A stretch of DNA of 64,000 bases from positions 1,860,001-1,924,000 of the forward strand of contig NZ_PJMX01000001.1 of NCBI RefSeq assembly GCF_002846415.1. Reading direction: 5' to 3'. Source of the stretch: Streptomyces sp. TLI_146. Lineage in GTDB: Bacteria > Actinomycetota > Actinomycetes > Streptomycetales > Streptomycetaceae. Of the stretch, positions 6,976 to 16,140 are shown piece by piece. Each line of letters opens with the position of its first letter. The stretch's first letter is position 1. Under the pieces are notes generated by a model that saw only the letters and a list, made by a program, of their open reading frames with translations, had not been told where the DNA came from and searched no databases. The translations under genes and the position numbers were made by a program.

Positions 6976-8967
6976 AGCGGTTCCTTAAACGCGTCCGCAT
7001 GGACGAACCCACGGTGTCGGCGGCGGAACAGGAGCTGTTCGGCGGGCCGCTGCGCTACGACATGGGCTGGTCGGAGCACGAGCGGGCCCGCCTGCACCTG
7101 ACGATGATCACCGCGATCCGGGCGATGCCCCGCCTGGTGGGCGCCACACTGCGCAGGGCCTGGCGGGCGGACCAGCAGTCGCTGCTGAGCGTGGGGATCA
7201 GCGAGGTGGGGCAGGGCATCGCGGCCGCAGCCAGTCTCCTCGCGGTCAACTCCCTCATGCATGCCCTGCTCGGTACGGGCGCCCCCGTCGACCGTCTGCA
7301 CACGGCGCTGCCCGCGCTGATCCTCGTGTCCTGCACAGCGATTGCCACCTCGCTCCTCGCCAGCTGGTCGACCTCGCGGGCGGGACGGCTGGAGCCGCTG
7401 GTGGAGCGGATGACGACCGTCGAGTACCTGGAGGCGGCCACGGCCGTCGAGCTGGAAGCCATCGAGGATCCCGAGTTCCGGCGCCTGGTAGACATCGCCC
7501 AGTACGCACCGTCCTCAGCCCGCCGCATGATCAGCGCCTGCGTGGCCGCGCTCAACAGCACCATCTCCCTGATCGCCACAGCCGGGGTGCTCACCGTGCT
7601 CCATCCCGTACTGCTGCCGATGCTCCTGCTGATCGCGGCGCCACGGGGGTGGGGAGCGATGCGCGTGGCCCAGGAGCGCTACGTATCGGTACTCACCTGG
7701 GTTGAGCACCTGCGGGCCAGCCGTCTGATCGGGGATCTCCTCACCGCGCGCCGGGCCGCGCAGGAAGTACGGCTGCACCACGTCGGGGCCTTCCTCCTCG
7801 ACCGCTACCGGACGATGGCTGAGAGCGCCGAGAGCGAGCAGCGGCGCCTTGCCGACAACAAGGCGCTCACCGAGCTCGTCGCCGCCGGCCTGTCGGGCCT
7901 GGCCAAGGCCGCCACCTATGGCGTGATGCTCTGGCTGATCCTGGCCGGGCACATGGAACTCGCCGTCGCCGGGACCGCAGTGATCGCCGTGCGCTCCGGC
8001 TCGGCCTCCCTGGGCGCGCTGGTGATGAACATCAACCAGCTCCACGAAGAGTCCCTGTATGTGCTCGACCACGAAAGGTTCCTCGCCGAGGCGTCCCGCC
8101 GCTCCATCCCTCCGGGCGGATTGAGCGTTCCTGCCCACCTGGAGGCGGTCGTGCTCGACAAGGTGAGCTACCGCTATCCGGACCGGGACGAGCCCGCTCT
8201 GGACGGCGTGTCCCTCTCCATCCCGGTCGGCTCGGTCGTCGCCGTCGTCGGGGCGAACGGCTCCGGCAAGTCGACGCTGATGAAGGTGCTCGCAGGACTG
8301 CTCCTTCCGCACAGCGGCCAGGTGCGGTGGGGCGAGCATGATCTGACCGACTTGGACCGCACGCAGGTCTTCGACCGGGTCAGCCTGCTCACCCAGGACT
8401 TTCGAGCAATGGCCGATGACCGCCGCCGTCAACATCCAGATCGGCCGCCCGCACCACCCCGCCACCCGCGACGAGCTCCAGGGGTCAGTCGACTACGCCG
8501 GAGCGACAGCCGTCATCGCCAAGCTCCCGCACGGTCTCGACACGCTGCTGGCCCGCGTCTTCCGCGGAGCCTCGGAGATCAGTGGGGGCGAGTGGCAGCG
8601 GATCGGTGTCGCACGGGCCCACTGGCGCAGCGCGACCTGCCAGACCGACAACCTCCTGATCGTGGACGAGCCGACCGCCGCGCTCGACCCCGAAGCCGAG
8701 ATCGAAACGTTCGACCGCATCCGCCGCCTCGCCGGCCCGCACCGCGCAGTCGTCCTGGTCACCCACCGCATGTCCGGCGTCCGCCAGGCCGACATCATTC
8801 ATGTCCTAGACCAAGGGCGCCTGGTGGAGTCCGGCAGCCACGAGGAGCTGATCAGCGCGAACGGCCGCTACGCGGCCATGTTCCACACTCAGGCCGCCCA
8901 ATACGCCCCCACCGCACCGCTTGCGCTTCCGCGCCCCAACTCCCCCTCCGTAACGGAGCCCTCGTGA
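6972..8967 (+). CDS. ABC exporter, fused permease-ATPase (single-base frameshift)
   Basis: A type-IV ABC half-transporter of about 664 residues. The N-terminal transmembrane domain spans roughly residues 50-360. The ATPase has Walker A GANGSGKST near 8250, Q-loop LLTQDF, signature ISGGEWQR near 8578, Walker B LLIVDEP near 8655 and an LVTHRMS switch His. The frame breaks at 8400-8402: TTT replaces an expected TT. Deleting one T joins TQDF in-frame to the EQWPMTAAVNIQIG segment that continues to the stop at 8967. The ATG overlaps the NUDIX stop. It probably exports the cluster product. The break is either a real lesion or a homopolymer error; as written the protein loses its signature motif. 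Confidence 0.8.
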
Positions 8968-9055
8968 ACCCCACGCCCCTGGCCTCAGAGCGGAGCCCGA
9001 TAGACCGACGACCCGCTTTGGCCTGCCCCTCAACTGCGAGCAAGGAGCCTCACGC

Positions 9056-10237
9056 ATGACCCGGCTCACCAACAACGGCGCCGAGCAGGCGAACGCCGAC
9101 ACCTGGCATGCCTACGGCCAGCATCAGCTCCAGCGGCGCCCCGACATCCCCGACCTGGCCCAGTGGCAGTGGGGCAACGCCGGAACCGGCCCGGGTGTCG
9201 AGATCCTCGGCAATCTCCATGGCCGACGGTTTCTGGACCTGGGCTCCGGGCTCGGCCTGCACGCCGCCTACCTCGCCCGGCACGGGGCGCTGGTCGACGC
9301 CGTGGACGCCTCCCCCAGCCAGCACCAGCGCGCCACCGACCGCTACGGCACCCTGCCCGGGCTCCAGTTCGTCCTGGCCGACGCGGTGCGCCACCTCGCT
9401 GACGCTGATCCGTACGAGGTGATCTACTCCGTCAACGGACTGCCTTATCTCGACCCCGACCGGCTACTGCCCGTCCTCGCCGACGCCCTCGCCCCCGGCG
9501 GCCAGTTCGTCTTCACCACCCTGCACACGACCTCGGACGGGACCGGCCCCTCCTGCCACGTCGCCTCCCGTCCCGAGACTCTCCGCCTGCCCCACAGCGG
9601 CGAGGAGCGGACGGTCCACATGTGGGTGCTCGAACCATCCCTGTGGGAGGACCTGCTGGTCCAGAACGGGCTGATCGTCGACTCGATCACTGTGCTGGAC
9701 TCCGGACAGCCGGACAGTCCCGTCTCCTACCGCCTCTTTCAGGCGCATCGGCCGCCCATCCCCACCTCACGGCCCCGCATCACCAGACCTCCCCTCGCTC
9801 ACGCCGCCGTCGGCGTTGGAGTCCTCGTCCACGGCCCGCACGGCATTCTGCTGGGCCGCCATGCCCGTGGAACCTGGGAGGCACCCGGCGGCTCCGTCGA
9901 ACCCGGCGAGGATTTCGCGCAGGCCGCCGTGCGCGAGCTAGCCGAGGAAGCCGGGCTCCTTGCCGAGGCCGGCGATGCCCGTGTGCTGGGCACCCTCCTG
10001 GATCACGTGGACGGAGTGCTGCGGGTCACCGTTCCGGTTCTGGTCACCCGCTGGCGCGGTGAACCACACGACCGCGAACCGACCATCGGGTCCTGGCGCT
10101 CGTGGCGGCTGACAGTCCTGCCCAACAGGCTCTTCGACTGCACCGCCCAGTGCCTCACCGCCTGGCGGCCCGACGTCCGGATCGATCACCCCCCGGCCCA
10201 CTTCCTGCCCGCAGCCCCACCGCACGCCAGTCCCTGA
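9056..10237 (+). CDS. Methyltransferase-NUDIX fusion protein
   Basis: A 393-residue two-domain protein. Residues about 40-235 form a class I SAM methyltransferase with motif I FLDLGSGLGLHAAYLA at 59-74 and a YSVNGLPYLDPD stretch. After a Pro-rich linker, residues about 245-375 are a NUDIX domain with the complete box GGSVEPGEDF...RELAEEAGL near 278-300. ATG 9056 follows AAGGAGC at good spacing. Fusion of a methyltransferase and a NUDIX hydrolase suggests both act on the same nucleotide-linked intermediate. It is the last gene before the strong hairpin at 10252-10291. Confidence 0.85.
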   Translation: MTRLTNNGAEQANADTWHAYGQHQLQRRPDIPDLAQWQWGNAGTGPGVEILGNLHGRRFLDLGSGLGLHAAYLARHGALVDAVDASPSQHQRATDRYGTLPGLQFVLADAVRHLADADPYEVIYSVNGLPYLDPDRLLPVLADALAPGGQFVFTTLHTTSDGTGPSCHVASRPETLRLPHSGEERTVHMWVLEPSLWEDLLVQNGLIVDSITVLDSGQPDSPVSYRLFQAHRPPIPTSRPRITRPPLAHAAVGVGVLVHGPHGILLGRHARGTWEAPGGSVEPGEDFAQAAVRELAEEAGLLAEAGDARVLGTLLDHVDGVLRVTVPVLVTRWRGEPHDREPTIGSWRSWRLTVLPNRLFDCTAQCLTAWRPDVRIDHPPAHFLPAAPPHASP

Positions 10238-10251
10238 CCGCCAACCGAAGC

Positions 10252-10291
10252 GCCGCAGCAGCGGGAGCTGCCCGTCTCCCGTTGCTGCGGC
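10252..10291 (+). terminator. Strong hairpin terminator closing the biosynthetic cluster
   Basis: A 16-bp inverted repeat with one mismatch (GCCGCAGCAGCGGGAG at 10252-10267, CTCCCGTTGCTGCGGC at 10276-10291) with an 8-base loop, starting 15 bases after the fusion-gene stop. There is no U-tract, as is usual in Streptomyces. Confidence 0.75.
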
Positions 10292-10310
10292 CCTGGATGC
10301 AGGGGGAGCC

Positions 10311-10478
10311 ATGACGTACGACCCGAACTACCCGTTATGCATCGCCGGTGACCACGCCACCGGCCACCAGCCGCGGAAGGAGCCTGAGCCAGAACCTCCA
10401 ATACCGATCAGGGCGAAGACTGCCTGTCTCCTGCTACTGCTACTGGCCCTCGCCCTGTCGGGCGGACTGGCTAGGTAG
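10311..10478 (+). CDS. Small single-pass membrane protein
   Basis: A 55-residue ORF starting at ATG 10311 after AGGGGGAGCC. The first 35 residues are polar and Pro/Glu-rich (PRKEPEPEPPIPIR); the last 18 are a hydrophobic helix (ACLLLLLLALALSGGLA) ending in Arg. The good ribosome site and membrane-helix composition support a real gene. Its 3' end overlaps the convergent phage-like gene by 8 bp. The function is unknown. Confidence 0.5.
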   Translation: MTYDPNYPLCIAGDHATGHQPRKEPEPEPPIPIRAKTACLLLLLLALALSGGLAR

Positions 10479-10995
10479 GTGTCTTTGGGCGGCGTTTGTC
10501 AGTGGTTCCGGGAGGCAGTTGACGGGCTCGCGGTCGTGGAATGTCAGCGGGAATTGAAGTCTCACCCGTGCGCATGGGCGTGCCCCTTGTGGTGGTACAA
10601 ACGAGCGCGGGCGTCTGCACCACCACAACCCGCTCCGTGACGCTCTGCTCGCGCCGCTCCGCCTCGCTGAGCAGCGCGCGTTCCGCGTCCTTGCGGGACT
10701 GCTCCTCATCGCGCTGGCCCTGGACGAAGTCGGCCAGGGCTTTCGTCGAGTCGAAGCCGAGTTGCCCCAAGAGGTCACGCACAACGGCACGACGCCCTTG
10801 ATCCTTCTCGCGGGCGAACAGCTTGGAGAGTTCGTACTGGGGAATCGCCACGCCGCCCGGGCCGGGATCATCGGTCGGCGGCTGGTTGCTCGGGTCGTCC
10901 GAGGACGCGCCCAGGATCGGCAGGATCGGCCGGCCGTTACGCCGGTATCCGATCGGCACGAGGGGAAGTGGGCGCATGGCGCGGGGGCTGATCAT
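10471..10995 (-). CDS. Phage-type structural/scaffold-like protein, possibly truncated
   Basis: A 174-residue minus-strand ORF. ATG 10995 is chosen because GGAG lies 8 bases upstream; longer in-frame starts lack one. The N terminus PLVPIGYRRNGRPILPILGAS resembles the opening of actinophage head/scaffold-type proteins (Y-R-x-G-x-P-I-x-P-I-x-G-A). It is followed by a long charged helix (about residues 50-110, KLFAREKDQGRR to ALLSEAERREQ) typical of coiled-coil scaffolds. The remaining C terminus is low complexity, suggesting truncation or fusion to unrelated sequence. No other capsid gene is nearby, so it looks like a prophage remnant. Confidence 0.45.
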   Translation of the reverse strand: MISPRAMRPLPLVPIGYRRNGRPILPILGASSDDPSNQPPTDDPGPGGVAIPQYELSKLFAREKDQGRRAVVRDLLGQLGFDSTKALADFVQGQRDEEQSRKDAERALLSEAERREQSVTERVVVVQTPALVCTTTRGTPMRTGETSIPADIPRPRARQLPPGTTDKRRPKTPT

Positions 10996-11158
10996 GGGTA
11001 GTCTCCTGGCCCAAGCGCCCCCGCGCGGGCGGAGTCTAACCCCGAGATCCACAACAACGGGAAAGGTTCTGTCGGGCAGCCGTCGGAGACCGCGCCTCAC
11101 CCCGGTGTCATAGGGGGCACCGGGCCCGCCTCCCTCGGGCGCGATCTCCTCGCCAGCG

Positions 11159-12223
11159 TCAATGTGCCTCGTCAGGGTCCACGTTCATGTAGAAGCACAG
11201 CTCGGACAGGCAGGTGATCATGTTCTCCAGGGCGCGGATGTGCTCGCGTACGGCGACCGGGAAGTGGGCCCGTTCCCACAGCGCAACGCTGCTGTCGCGA
11301 CGGGCCCACAGCTCCTCCAGCTCGCCGACGGTGGGCTCGATCTCCCCCAGAGCCACCTTGGTGGCTCCCAGTGCCCACCCGAAGGGGTGACGGGGGTGGG
11401 GGTCAAGCTCGCCGGATACGCCGTGGTGGGCCAGCACGGCGCCGATGGTGCCGTACAGATGGGCCATGCGAACGACCCGCTGGATCCAGGTCACCCCCTT
11501 CACCTCGTCCGGCGGGAGTGGCGCGTCTGGTGCCGCGGTGAGACTGGGGTGCAAGGCCGCGGCGGCGTGACAAGCGACTGGGCCCGGCAGCCACCGCCTT
11601 GCCCTCAATTGCTCCAAGGCACCGGCAAGTTGAACTTCGGCGTATTCGACGGTACCGGCCCACCGGGGACGATGACCATCACGGTACGGACCGGAGATCA
11701 GCGCCCGGCAGCGGTCACCGAGCAGCAGTGGTACAGCAGGTGTGCCGTCGGCGCTGTCGGCGAGCGCCCGGTTTTCCTGGATGTCCTGCATCACGTGCCA
11801 GGTCGCGACCCACCGCGCTGACTCCAGGAGAAGCTCTTCACGCTGCTGCACTTGGGTCCAGTCCCCGTCCAGCGGGGGCTCCCAGGAGGGGAGCGGATCG
11901 ATGTACAGCTCTGCGTGGCGGGCACCGCCGAGCCACCACAACGGCCGGTCGAGGGGCACATCGTCAACCAGGAGATCAGCATCCCGCGCTGCTCGCCACA
12001 CCGCCAGCGCCAGGAGCCGTGCCGCTGGAATCCACCGCTCCAGCCTCTCCTTACGTGCCTCCGGAGGGTCGATGATGACCCCACCGTCCTGCTCGATCTT
12101 CTCGATGTCCCCGGGGTCCCAGCCGATCCCCCTCTTCATGAGCATCCACGTCAACCGCTGGACCCGAATCCAGGAACCCTCGCTGTACACCTGGTGGTGC
12201 CGTGCCTCCCAGAGGTCCGTCAT
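11159..12223 (-). CDS. Hypothetical protein
   Basis: A 354-residue soluble protein without recognised domains. The sequence is rich in Trp and acidic residues (for example RPLWWLGGARHAELYIDPL) and predominantly helical at its C terminus, ending VDPDEAH. Codon use matches the host. ATG 12223 is chosen; in-frame GTG 12232 and TTG 12238 are alternatives and none has a clear ribosome site. Tandem 20-bp repeats lie about 90-130 bp upstream and may control it. I do not recognise the family. Confidence 0.6.
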   Translation of the reverse strand: MTDLWEARHHQVYSEGSWIRVQRLTWMLMKRGIGWDPGDIEKIEQDGGVIIDPPEARKERLERWIPAARLLALAVWRAARDADLLVDDVPLDRPLWWLGGARHAELYIDPLPSWEPPLDGDWTQVQQREELLLESARWVATWHVMQDIQENRALADSADGTPAVPLLLGDRCRALISGPYRDGHRPRWAGTVEYAEVQLAGALEQLRARRWLPGPVACHAAAALHPSLTAAPDAPLPPDEVKGVTWIQRVVRMAHLYGTIGAVLAHHGVSGELDPHPRHPFGWALGATKVALGEIEPTVGELEELWARRDSSVALWERAHFPVAVREHIRALENMITCLSELCFYMNVDPDEAH

Positions 12224-12313
12224 CTCCGCCACAGCCAACGCCCATCGTTTGCCCGGATCAACCCGGTCACACTATCGCCGCGCCCTACCCGTGCACTGCC
12301 CGCTTCTGGCTCG

Positions 12314-12353
12314 TCTCAGTGAACCTTGACCGTTCTCAGTGAAGTCTGACCGG
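12314..12353. repeat. Two tandem 20-bp direct repeats, candidate operators
   Basis: TCTCAGTGAACCTTGACCGT at 12314-12333 is followed immediately by a copy at 12334-12353 that differs at three positions (GTC for CCT, and a final G for T). They lie upstream of the minus-strand gene starting at 12223. Head-to-tail sites of two helical turns are typical of dimeric regulator binding, but no regulator gene is adjacent. Confidence 0.5.
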
Positions 12354-12424
12354 TGGCTGCCGGTCGACCAGACACTGGCGGGTGGTTCCGCCGCGAACGC
12401 CGCCATAGGTTCGGGGCACCGGTC

Positions 12425-12715
12425 CTACGCTGCGGCGCCATGGACAGGCGCTCCCGAGAAGCTCCTCAAGGACTGGGCGGAGGACGAGGCCGCCAGGGCA
12501 TCGTCGTGATTTCCGACGATGGCCTCCAGCGCGGCCAGTGCTCGTAGGTGCTCATCGTCAGCCAGCTCGAGCCGCCGGCGTTTCGCATCGGGCACCCAGG
12601 AGGCGGCCACCGCGCCGGGGAACCGGGTCGCACGCCCATGGGCCGCCTGCTGGAAGGCCGGTTTGAAGGACAACGCTCCCCACGCACCGATAATCAGCTC
12701 TCGCAACCGTCGCAT
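12425..12715 (-). CDS. Small hypothetical protein
   Basis: A 96-residue ORF. ATG 12715 follows GGGAG with a 5-base gap on the minus strand, a convincing ribosome site. It is basic at the N terminus (MRRLRELIIGAWGALSF) and helical/acidic in the middle (RLELADDEHLRALAALEAIV). No known domain; phage-associated origin is possible given the scaffold-like neighbour. The remaining sequence around it holds no better frame. Confidence 0.45.
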   Translation of the reverse strand: MRRLRELIIGAWGALSFKPAFQQAAHGRATRFPGAVAASWVPDAKRRRLELADDEHLRALAALEAIVGNHDDALAASSSAQSLRSFSGAPVHGAAA

Positions 12716-13012
12716 CGCCGCTCCCTGTTGATCAGGCAAAGTCGGCGGAGCCTAATCCTCGGGACGCCATGAGCCGACAGCACCGGCTGCTCGGCACAGG
12801 GGCCGGATCAGCCGCGCCGGACCCGGCTCCCTGAATGTCGCGACGGAAGGCGGTTATCCACAGAAGCCAGCTAGTCCTCCACGGGAGTTGCCGAAAGCCC
12901 GGCACGAGCCGACCTTGCTAGCTAGGGTCAGCGTCGTTACGGCTCTCGCCCCCACCCCGCTCGCTCGTTCATGTGTTCGAGCATCGCGTGCGAACGATGA
13001 AGGGAGAGTGAG

Positions 13013-13117
13013 ATGGGCAAGCACGAGAAGCCGAGGACTCGGCGGCCGACCGGCCACCAAGTCTGGTTACTCATCCAGATGTTGATCTGGACATGTAGCC
13101 GACTCGGCGACCAGTAG
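13013..13117 (+). CDS. Very small ORF (34 aa)
   Basis: ATG 13013 follows GGGAG (ribosome site, 7-base gap) and opens a 34-codon frame with a basic N terminus (MGKHEKPRTRRPTGHQ) and a short hydrophobic run (VWLLIQMLIW). It may be a small membrane-active peptide or a chance frame. Confidence 0.3.
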   Translation: MGKHEKPRTRRPTGHQVWLLIQMLIWTCSRLGDQ

Positions 13118-13744
13118 CCGGACACCGTGAGCATCGGCCGTCACTGCCGGCAAGCTACGGCGGCCGGTGCTCACACAACAGCTGATCTGTTGACCCACAA
13201 CAGGTGAGTTGGTACTGAGCACCTTCTCACTAACAGGTGGGCTATTGGCAGACTAATTGAGGCGCCGCCATGACGCATATAACTTGACGCACTTCACGCC
13301 TGTGCGGCAACACAAAAGGGTCACAGCCGCTGCCGACGGCGCACGATGCTTCCCTGTTGGGCGCGAGCTGACGGCACAGCGCAACTGGCACTCTGGGTAC
13401 CAAGCCTCAGCGTTGAGTTGTGCTCGGCAGCCTCTGGAGGGCCACGCCCGCGCCAGACAAGAGACCCTTCAGGGGCCGTCGTCATCTGGGCGTTGCGGCA
13501 CGGCCCCAATGCCGAACCTCGCCCGCACATCGGCAGACGCACCCCCAGTGCACCACGTGGCGCACTGGTCGATCGCTTCGAGTCCCGACTGCCACTCATC
13601 GCCACCCTGCCCGCCGCTCATCGACAGCTGCGCCTGGCCTCACGAACGTGCCGGAGTCGAGGAACAGGTCCGTGAGCGCCCACACGCACGCGTCCAGCAG
13701 GTTGGGGGACTTCTCCTGCTCGTCGGAGGAGCCCACGTAGCTGG
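13118..13744. other. Gap without supportable gene
   Basis: Several overlapping frames occur on both strands, but none has a ribosome site, host-like codon bias along its length, or a recognisable protein. Base composition is lower in GC than the neighbours around 13190-13300. Confidence 0.5.
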
Positions 13745-14029
13745 TCAACTGGTCTTCGAGTTGGGCGTAGGTGCGGGCTGGTCCGGCGTGGGTGATGCGG
13801 GACTGCCGCAGTCACCCTGACGCTGCTCGTGGTAGAGCGCGGCGGCCCGGCGCATCGCGGCCGTCGGGGTGCAGCGGCCTCGCTCGACGTGCAGGAGGAA
13901 GCCGCGGGGCTGCCGGTTGCCGTACTGCGCGTCGAGCGGGTACGAGCGGCCCGCCACGGTGAACGCGGTCAGGTCGACGCTCTGCGTGGTGGTGACGGCC
14001 GGGTCGACGGGCACCGGCAGAATCTCCAC
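13745..14029 (-). CDS. Hypothetical protein, possibly a fragment
   Basis: A 94-residue minus-strand frame from GTG 14029 with protein-like composition (VDLTAFTVAGRSYPLDAQYG, then RQPRGFLLHVERG) and a Pro/Ser tail. The frame remains open for some codons upstream without a ribosome site, and the last 15 residues look non-native, so it may be the damaged remnant of a longer gene. Function unknown. Confidence 0.35.
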   Translation of the reverse strand: MEILPVPVDPAVTTTQSVDLTAFTVAGRSYPLDAQYGNRQPRGFLLHVERGRCTPTAAMRRAAALYHEQRQGDCGSPASPTPDQPAPTPNSKTS

Positions 14030-14146
14030 ACCCAGCCGTAACGATCTCGCCGCAAGCCCGGCCTGCCCCCTGCCCCGTTACGCCTCTGCGTGAGGGACGT
14101 CCGGCGCAACCGGGTCTGGAATCTTGGGCGATGCGTAGAACCGAAG

Positions 14147-14797
14147 TCAGTGCGTAATCACGAGTTCCACGCCTCGGTTGGAGACGTGGGCCGAGATGTC
14201 ATTGAAGTCGGCAACGACGGCGTCGGCATCCAAGGCGCCAACAGCGTGCGTAGTGGTGAGCGCTACCGTCCTCATGCCAGCCGCGCGCGCAGAGGTAAGG
14301 CCCGCTGGCGCGTCCTCGAACACAACGCACAGCGAGGGGTCCACGCCGAGTCGTTCAGCGGCGAGCAGGAAGGGCTCCGGGTGCGGTTTGTGGTGGGTGA
14401 CGTCCTCAACAGTGACGAGGCATTGCGGCTGGATGCCAACTTGGGACAGGCGCGCCTCAGCCACACGGCGGGTCCCGGAGGTCACCACCGCCCATCGGGT
14501 CGGCGGCAGAGCCGCCAGGAACTCACTTGCCCCGGTTACCAGCGTCACGCCGCCAGCCTTGGCGTCGGCCACCTCGGCGTTCTCAAGCCGTGCAACTGCC
14601 TCTGCCACCTGCTCAGCGGGCAGAAGGTCCGCGACGATCGCGGCAGCCGGGCGGCCGTGCACCTCGACCTTCTTCACGTCTTCCAGTGTCATGCCATAGT
14701 CCGCAGCCCACTGGGTCCAACAGCGCACCACGGAGCGCAGCGTGGACACCAGGGTTTCGTCGCTGTCGAACAGCAGAGCTTCGGCTGAGATTCTCAC
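14147..14797 (-). CDS. HAD-superfamily sugar-phosphatase-like hydrolase
   Basis: A 216-residue HAD phosphatase of the beta-phosphoglucomutase/YfbT type. Motif I is LLFDSDETL (nucleophile Asp11, acid Asp13), motif II VVTSG, motif III the Lys in HHKPHPEPF, and motif IV VVFEDAPAG. An alpha-helical cap lies between motif I and II. GTG 14797 follows AGGA on the minus strand. Usual substrates are sugar phosphates. It stands alone, with no operon partner visible. Confidence 0.85.
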   Translation of the reverse strand: MRISAEALLFDSDETLVSTLRSVVRCWTQWAADYGMTLEDVKKVEVHGRPAAAIVADLLPAEQVAEAVARLENAEVADAKAGGVTLVTGASEFLAALPPTRWAVVTSGTRRVAEARLSQVGIQPQCLVTVEDVTHHKPHPEPFLLAAERLGVDPSLCVVFEDAPAGLTSARAAGMRTVALTTTHAVGALDADAVVADFNDISAHVSNRGVELVITH

Positions 14798-15564
14798 CCG
14801 AGGATCCTACATGGAGTTTACTTTCGCGCATCCAGAATAATCGCGTCGCCAGCGCAGCGACCAGCGGTTATGCCAGAAATCCTGGATGACTCAGTAAGAC
14901 GCGTCACAGCTGGCGACTGCATATTGACGCAGGGGCGGCGACGCGTGGTTCCAATCCGGTGAGCCCACACGCATAAACCCGCCAGCAGCGTCGGAACAAT
15001 AAGGACAGCTCGAACAAAAGGTGCGCATAGCCCCCGATGAGTCGTGGGACACATTTCGACCACGACAGGCCGATCGGAACGTAGCCTGTCGCAGGAAAAC
15101 ACCCACCGACGCATAGAATCCGCAGGTCAACTGGGTTCCAGTCGCACAGCGAGGCGGATCCATACCTCCTGACGGGGGACCGAGGCACGCAGGCCCCTCT
15201 ATAGGGTGCAGAGGGACGTAACCGAGTCGCCAAGTCCGCCTACCTGCCAGGTTCGGATGCCTGCCGGACGAACTGCACCCGAATGAAGATCATTTCTCTA
15301 GGCGTTCGCCGACGAGTGCCACTGAAGGATTTCTCATGTACAGCACCGCGCAGCAGAGTGGCCGCGTGACCCACTCCGCCGTCGCTGTCGCTTTGCACTG
15401 CGTTGCTAGGCAAATTCACCTGTCACAGTGCCTCCAAAGCGCAACTCGCCCACCAAGCAGGGCACCTCGCCCCTGCAGCCCGGCCGCGGTCCATTGACAT
15501 GCCCTGGCCTCGCGATCGCACTGCGGAAGCCCCTTCGAAGTCGCGCACAAACGATGGATACCCG
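14798..15564. other. Long intergenic region
   Basis: No supportable gene. GC falls locally (14815-14830 and 15290-15340). A 54-codon frame from ATG 15336 follows GAAGGA but lacks protein-like features. The region probably carries the promoter for the ImmA-like gene at 15565. Confidence 0.5.
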
Positions 15565-16131
15565 ATGACACCGGTGCGCCGCTTGCTCGTCGGCGGCGAG
15601 ATGCGTCAGTTGAGTCGGTACTGCAAGAAGCAGCTACTGAACTTCCCTCTACCCGACCCGTTCACCCTTGACGGCCTGATCGCCAACATAGAATTGGCCC
15701 GCGATTGCTCCATCCGTCTCGTGGCGTTGGGGTCTACGGGAACTGACCTTCACAGTCCGTGCGGCCTGCACATCCAGGCGGGACCTAAGAATTTCATTCT
15801 GTACAGGCGGAAGCCAACACCTAATCAGACATTTCACTCCATCTTTCATGAAATATCCCATTTGTGGCTTGATCATGGGAAGCACAGGGCGGGCGAGGGG
15901 CGATTGCCTCAGAGCTTCCAAGCCTTCCTCTTCGATCACTTGGGTGCCGACAGGGCCGCGCAGGCACGTGTGCACTACGACCGTCGCGAAGAACGCGAAG
16001 CGGAGCTGATGGCGTCGCTCATCCGGCAGCTCATTCGACAACAGGCCCGTCATGGAACAGACCTTGTCAGCGCCATGGAAGCCAGCCTCACTCACCCTCT
16101 CGCCCCACTGCGGCCCAGCCGCTTGTCGTAA
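15565..16131 (+). CDS. ImmA/IrrE-like zinc metallopeptidase
   Basis: A 188-residue protein with the zinc-peptidase motif HEISH at residues 95-99, preceded by FHSIF and followed by LWLDHG, as in ImmA/IrrE (DUF955) proteins. These cleave or release XRE-type repressors in mobile elements and stress systems. ATG 15565 gives the normal short N-terminal region; a longer in-frame upstream start adds a non-native leader. It sits 9 bp before the MAB_1171c-type membrane protein, and an XRE regulator with two HTH domains is encoded convergently just beyond, so the three probably form one unit. Confidence 0.8.
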   Translation: MTPVRRLLVGGEMRQLSRYCKKQLLNFPLPDPFTLDGLIANIELARDCSIRLVALGSTGTDLHSPCGLHIQAGPKNFILYRRKPTPNQTFHSIFHEISHLWLDHGKHRAGEGRLPQSFQAFLFDHLGADRAAQARVHYDRREEREAELMASLIRQLIRQQARHGTDLVSAMEASLTHPLAPLRPSRLS

Positions 16132-16140
16132 GGACCTCCC

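Noticed and set aside
13257..13820. Plus-strand frame of 187 codons
   Set aside because: No motif, poor codon bias, and its end overlaps the better supported minus-strand frame at 13745-14029.
14818..15233. Overlapping minus-strand frames of 90-109 codons in the 15 kb gap
   Set aside because: Cys/Arg-rich mutually overlapping frames with no ribosome site and non-host codon pattern.
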